A DNA stretch of 9,267 bases from Reyranella sp. (GTDB taxonomy: Bacteria; Pseudomonadota; Alphaproteobacteria; Reyranellales; Reyranellaceae), in NCBI GenBank assembly GCA_016780605.1, contig JADHLS010000149.1:1-9267 (forward strand). Reading direction: 5' to 3'. Of this stretch, positions 6,203 to 9,267 are shown in pieces. The notes below the pieces were generated by a model. The model did no database searches. It saw nothing but the letters and a program-made list of their open reading frames with translations, and was not told the DNA's origin. Every line of letters starts with the position of its first letter. Position 1 is the stretch's first letter. The position numbers and the translations under genes were made by a program.

Positions 6203-7066
6203 ATGACCCGCACGCTCGACATCGAACCGATCGACGCCACCTTCGGCGCCGTCGTCCGAGGCATCAAGGTCGCGGAAGCCGACGAGGCGACGTTCCGCGC
6301 GCTGTACGATGCCTGGCTCGAATACGCGCTGCTGATCTTTCCCGACCAGCACCTGCGGCGCGATCAGCAAATCGCCTTCGCCAAGCGCTTCGGGCCGCTC
6401 GAGTTCGAGATGGCGGCGATCAGCAATGTACGCTCCGACGGCAGCATCCGGCCGGAGAAGGACAATGACGACGTGATCAAGGTGCTGAAGGGCAACATGG
6501 GCTGGCACCATGACAGCACCTACATGCCGGTGCAGGCCAAGGGCGCGGTGTTCAGCGCCGAAGTCGTGCCGAGCATCGGCGGCCGCACCGGTTTCGCCGA
6601 CATGCGCGCCGCCTACGATGCGCTCGATCCCGCGATGAAGGCCAGGATCGAGGGCCTCAACGCCTTCCATTCGCTGCACTACAGCCAGAGCAAGCTTGGC
6701 CATCAGGCGAAGAATGCCGACGGCGAATACTCGGGCTACGGCTTCCATGACGGGCCGGTGCCGCTCAGGCCCCTCGTGAAGACGCATCCCGAGACCGGCC
6801 GCAAGTCGTTGCTGGTCGGCCGCCACGCCCACAACATTCCCGGTCTGGAACAGGCCGACTCCGACCGTCTCATCCAGGAGCTGGTGGACTTCGCCTGCCA
6901 GCCGCCGCGCATCTACCACCACGACTGGACCCCGGGCGACGCCTTGGTGTGGGACAATCGCTGCCTGATGCACCAGGCGACGCCCTGGGACATGACGCAG
7001 AAACGCATCATGTGGCACAGCCGCATCGCCGGCGATCCCAAGAGCGAATCGGCGTTGGCGGCCTGA
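6203..7066 (+). CDS. TauD/TfdA-family Fe(II)/2-oxoglutarate-dependent dioxygenase
   Basis: This 287-residue cytosolic enzyme would couple 2-oxoglutarate decarboxylation to hydroxylation of an organic substrate. The iron triad is visible: His102 and Asp104 in GWHHDSTYMP and His257 in DNRCLMHQAT. Thr129 (GGRTGFADM) and Arg268, 27 residues after the first His and 11 after the last, match the co-substrate-binding positions of TauD. The N-terminal part (IDATFGAVVRGIKVAEADE and LIFPDQHLRRDQQIAFAKRFGPLE) is also typical. Length fits the family (about 280-300). The ATG at 6203 is preceded by a perfect aggagg (6191-6196). The 30-bp gap to the lactonase-like gene suggests co-transcription. The substrate (taurine, a sulfonate, a phenoxyacid or another acid) cannot be read from sequence, and no sulfonate transporter genes are nearby, so I give no tauD or tfdA symbol. 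Confidence 0.9.
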   Translation: MTRTLDIEPIDATFGAVVRGIKVAEADEATFRALYDAWLEYALLIFPDQHLRRDQQIAFAKRFGPLEFEMAAISNVRSDGSIRPEKDNDDVIKVLKGNMGWHHDSTYMPVQAKGAVFSAEVVPSIGGRTGFADMRAAYDALDPAMKARIEGLNAFHSLHYSQSKLGHQAKNADGEYSGYGFHDGPVPLRPLVKTHPETGRKSLLVGRHAHNIPGLEQADSDRLIQELVDFACQPPRIYHHDWTPGDALVWDNRCLMHQATPWDMTQKRIMWHSRIAGDPKSESALAA

Positions 7067-7180
7067 CCGTCATCCCGAGCGTAGCGCAGCGAAGTCGAGG
7101 GACCTCGTCTTGGCGATGCAGCTACAAGAACAGGTCCCTCCACTACGCCTCGCTGCGCGAGGCTCCGGTCGGGATGACGG
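7067..7180. repeat. Large inverted repeat between convergent genes
   Basis: ccgtcatcccga at 7067-7078 is exactly complementary to tcgggatgacgg at 7169-7180 (12 bp), and agggacct at 7098-7105 is exactly complementary to aggtccct at 7132-7139. The bases between these blocks pair partly, for example the gcgcagcga parts of both arms, giving a long cruciform-like element with a loop of about 26 bases. It begins at the base after the dioxygenase stop and ends six bases before the stop of the convergent membrane-protein gene, so it fills the whole intergenic space. It differs from the 550-680 element. It may act as a bidirectional terminator or mRNA 3' end; its wording looks like a dispersed repeat family, which was not searched. 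Confidence 0.75.
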
Positions 7181-7186
7181 ATAAAG

Positions 7187-8041
7187 TCAATGCGGCGGCA
7201 TCGGGATGAACACGGGCGGCGTGCCTGACATCTTGCTGCGCGCCTTGATGTCGGCGTCGTTGGCGCCGTGCGGCTTCAGGTAGACGTAGAACGGCGTGCG
7301 GCGCTCGACGATGTCGTTGCCGGGCTGGGCGCTGCGGCTGATCAGCATGTCGGCCTGGATGCGGACATGCATGTAGCCCGGGATCAGCTCGGCCCAGCCC
7401 TTGACGTCGGGCGTGAACAGTACGTCGTAGGAATGGGCGTCGGTGAGCTTGATCACGCCGTTGGCGGCCTCGCCGACCGGGCGTGACGGCACCTGTTGCC
7501 ACGTCATGCCCGTCTGCACGTAGACGCCGACCGTGTTCGGCATGATGTAGAGCGGCCGCGCGAGGTCGATGTTCTGCAGCGCCAGGGTCATGCGATAGGA
7601 CTTGCCGTCCGCCTCGGGCACGATGCTCTTCAGCTCGACATAGAGCGAGCTCCGCGCCTCGTGCTCGAGCAAGAGCCGCGCCTGGCGCTGCTGCAGCAGG
7701 GCGCGCTGCTGCCAGATGCCGATGCCGCCGTCGATCGCGAAGGCCGCACACAGGATGGCCGCAGTGCCCATCACGACCGGCGACCGCCAGAGTCGCAGCC
7801 CGCGGCCGAGCTTCACCGCGAAGCCCGCGGGCGGCTCGACCGGCCGCCGCGGTGCGGCTTCCCGCAGCTTCTCGAGCAGGGCGCTCTCGCCCTTCTCGCT
7901 CGCCTGCTCGGCGATGCCCAACCGGCGGCGCAGCAGTCGCGCTTCGGACTGCCCGGCCGCCACCTGCCGCCACAGGTCGCGGATCAATGCGTCCTTCTCG
8001 GGCGGCGTCAGCTTGGCGAGATCGGGCCGCTTGCCATTCAT
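7187..8041 (-). CDS. Single-pass membrane protein of the ABC cassette, unrecognised family
   Basis: I do not recognise this 284-residue protein. Residues 1-85 are charged and mostly helical, with coiled-coil character (about 16-63). One hydrophobic helix follows at about 88-109 (SPVVMGTAAILCAAFAIDGG). Residues about 112-284 are probably periplasmic: a short helix rich in Gln and Arg, then a beta-rich domain (SYRMTLALQNI, PNTVGVYVQTG, HSYDVLFTPDVKGWAELIPG, ERRTPFYVYLKP) ending in a Pro-rich tail. The ATG (complement 8041-8039) overlaps the ATPase stop by four bases (ATGA), indicating translational coupling. The frame stays open back to 8626, but that part only shadows the ATPase. By analogy with MacA or other periplasmic partners it might link the transporter to its cargo, although it lacks a recognisable hairpin/lipoyl arrangement. 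Confidence 0.8.
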   Translation of the reverse strand: MNGKRPDLAKLTPPEKDALIRDLWRQVAAGQSEARLLRRRLGIAEQASEKGESALLEKLREAAPRRPVEPPAGFAVKLGRGLRLWRSPVVMGTAAILCAAFAIDGGIGIWQQRALLQQRQARLLLEHEARSSLYVELKSIVPEADGKSYRMTLALQNIDLARPLYIMPNTVGVYVQTGMTWQQVPSRPVGEAANGVIKLTDAHSYDVLFTPDVKGWAELIPGYMHVRIQADMLISRSAQPGNDIVERRTPFYVYLKPHGANDADIKARSKMSGTPPVFIPMPPH

Positions 8042-8718
8042 GACGCGCGCTCGTCTTCCACGATCTGGCCGCCGGCGATATGGACGATCTGCTCGGCCTG
8101 CTCGGCGAGCGCCAGATTGTGGGTGACCAGCAGCAAGGTCGTACCGAGCTCGCGATTGACCGCCAGAAGCTCGTCCATGAGCTCGATCTCGGTCTGCTCG
8201 TCGAGGTCGGAGGTCGGCTCGTCGGCCAGCAGCAGGACGGGATCGTTGATCAGCGCCCGGGCGATCGCCGCCCGGCGCTGCTCGCCGGCCGAACATTCCG
8301 ACGGATAGGCGTCGAGATGATCGCGCAGCCCCATGCGCGACAGCAGCATCGCCGCCTTGCCGTAGATGTCGGCATCGCCGCGCCTGCCCAGCATCGCCGG
8401 CAGGGCGACATTGTCGACCAGGCGCAAGGTCGGCAGCAGGCTCGCGAACTGGAAGACGAAGCCGATGCGGCGGTTGCGGAAGGCCGCGAGCTTGTCGTCC
8501 GACAGGCGCCAGATGTCGATGCCGTCGACCGTCACGGTGCCATCCGTCGGCCGGCTGAGGCCACCCATCATCGCCATCAACGAGGACTTGCCCGAGCCCG
8601 AGCGGCCAATGATGGCGGCGTAGCAACCCTTCTCGACATCGAGGTCGATCCCCGCCACCGCCTGCACCTCACCGCGCTCGGTGACGTAGCTTTTGCGCAA
8701 GGCCTGGCACGACAGCAC
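8038..8718 (-). CDS. ABC transporter ATP-binding protein, LolD/MacB type
   Basis: This 226-residue cytosolic ATPase has Walker A GRSGSGKS at 38-45, Q-loop Gln90 (FVFQFASLLPTL), Walker B LLLADEP at 162-168 with catalytic Glu167, a D-loop SDLDE at 170-174, and H-loop His200. The stretch FQFASLLPTLRLVDNVALPAML and the size place it with the LolD/MacB/FtsE group that pairs with FtsX-like permeases, matching the gene upstream. The signature motif is altered: CSAGE at 142-146 in place of LSGGE, keeping Ser and the second Gly. I chose the GTG at 8718-8716, two bases past the permease stop, because homology starts there and gcgagg lies upstream within the permease end. The frame is open further upstream to 8862, but that is permease shadow. 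The stop overlaps the next gene by four bases. The substrate (lipoprotein, lipid, peptide or drug) is unknown. Confidence 0.92.
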   Translation of the reverse strand: MLSCQALRKSYVTERGEVQAVAGIDLDVEKGCYAAIIGRSGSGKSSLMAMMGGLSRPTDGTVTVDGIDIWRLSDDKLAAFRNRRIGFVFQFASLLPTLRLVDNVALPAMLGRRGDADIYGKAAMLLSRMGLRDHLDAYPSECSAGEQRRAAIARALINDPVLLLADEPTSDLDEQTEIELMDELLAVNRELGTTLLLVTHNLALAEQAEQIVHIAGGQIVEDERAS

Positions 8719-8720
8719 GG

Positions 8721-9267
8721 TCAGGCCTCGCCGCGCACGAGGTCGTAGGCATCGCGCCGGCTCGCGGCCCACGCCGGATAAAGCACGCCCGCGACGCCGA
8801 TGGCCGAGGCGAGCACGATCGCGCCGGCGGCAAAGGCGATCGTGCGCGCCAGGTCGACCCACAGGAAGGGCAGGCCGACATTCTCGAGGTAATAGACCAG
8901 CGAGCGCTCGAAGAGGCGCATCGCCAGCAGCCCCAGCACCACGCCCAGGAGCCCGCCCAGGCCGGTCGCCAGCACGGCCTCGATCACCAGCACGCCCAGC
9001 ACCTGCGCGCGCCGCGCGCCGATCGCCTTCAGGAGTCCCAGCTCGCCGCGCCGCTCGGTGACGATGGCGGAGAACAGCACGCTCACCATCAGCGCGGTGC
9101 CGGCGAACATCAGCACGACCAGGGCCAGCATGCCGTCGAGCAGCGCCGCCAGGCCCTGGCGGATGCCCGAGAGCGTGGTGTCGCCGGACACGACCTTGAC
9201 GCCCTTGACGTTGGACAGGATGGCAAAGCGCGCCTGCAGCGGCGTGGCGCCGGGCGCCAGCTCGGCC
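8721..9267 (-). CDS. ABC transporter permease, MacB/FtsX-like C-terminal part, 5'-truncated
   Basis: The frame is open to the window edge (visible start Ala-Glu-Leu-Ala-Pro), so about 180 C-terminal residues are seen and the start is missing. Three transmembrane helices are evident: LLDGMLALVVLMFAGTALMV, then AVLATGLGGLLGVVLGLLAM, then TIAFAAGAIVLASAIGVAGV. Between the first two lies the cytoplasmic coupling segment TERRGELGLLKAIGARRAQV, the hallmark of FtsX/MacB/LolCE permeases. The end, YPAWAASRRDAYDLVRGE, matches the usual last motif (P-A-x-x-A-x-R-x-D-P-x-x-x-L-R). The fourth helix and the periplasmic domain would lie upstream, outside the window; the visible segment LQARFAILSNVKGVKVVSGD would be the end of that domain. 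A GTG at 9191 is in frame but lies within the conserved protein and is not the start. The ATPase gene follows two bases after the stop. Confidence 0.9.
   Translation of the reverse strand, partial: AELAPGATPLQARFAILSNVKGVKVVSGDTTLSGIRQGLAALLDGMLALVVLMFAGTALMVSVLFSAIVTERRGELGLLKAIGARRAQVLGVLVIEAVLATGLGGLLGVVLGLLAMRLFERSLVYYLENVGLPFLWVDLARTIAFAAGAIVLASAIGVAGVLYPAWAASRRDAYDLVRGEA

Noticed and set aside
4985..7018. A 677-codon open frame on the minus strand
   Set aside because: It is antisense to two well-supported genes (lactonase family and dioxygenase). Its His/Arg/Gly/Val-rich composition is typical of GC-rich shadow frames, and no domain is recognisable.
7496..8308. A 270-codon plus-strand open frame
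   Set aside because: It is antisense to the ATPase and membrane-protein genes, whose motifs are on the minus strand. No family features are present.
8042..8626. N-terminal extension of the minus-strand membrane protein
   Set aside because: It is the shifted frame of the ATPase gene. The ATGA overlap at 8038-8041 gives a natural start.

Overview
The window is GC-rich, densely coding bacterial DNA with clear Shine-Dalgarno sequences and palindromic intergenic repeats of a style common in Alphaproteobacteria. The (R)-3-hydroxybutyrate dehydrogenase, the OmpA-type barrel and the LolD/MacB-type ABC transporter point to a Gram-negative organism. I infer an alphaproteobacterium, perhaps Rhizobiales- or Rhodospirillales-like, but the sequence alone does not fix the genus.

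Layout. (1) 1-1491, plus strand: the 3' part of an acetoacetate decarboxylase gene, a palindromic repeat element, then a 3-hydroxybutyrate dehydrogenase (bdhA). Together they would carry out 3-hydroxybutyrate -> acetoacetate -> acetone + CO2. (2) 1492-2658: a 143-bp leader region with a dyad and a hairpin that buries the ribosome binding site, then an OmpA-family outer-membrane protein (barrel, proline-rich linker, peptidoglycan-binding domain) and a clear intrinsic terminator. (3) 2677-7066, plus strand: a probable three-gene unit. It holds a 771-residue protein with an amidotransferase-like N-terminus and a NodB/polysaccharide-deacetylase-like core of uncertain function, an exported beta-propeller lactonase-family protein, and a TauD/TfdA-type Fe(II)/2-oxoglutarate dioxygenase. 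(4) 7067-7180: a large inverted repeat between convergent genes. (5) 7187-9267, minus strand: a tightly coupled ABC cassette of MacB/FtsX-type permease (cut by the window edge), LolD-type ATPase and an unrecognised single-pass membrane protein with a large C-terminal domain.

Most of the window is ordinary metabolism and envelope biology. The parts least explained by known families are the 771-residue Cys/His-rich NodB-like protein with its lactonase and dioxygenase neighbours, the third protein of the ABC cassette, and the structured leader of the OmpA-like gene. No RNA genes, CRISPR array, insertion sequence, phage gene or defence system was seen.
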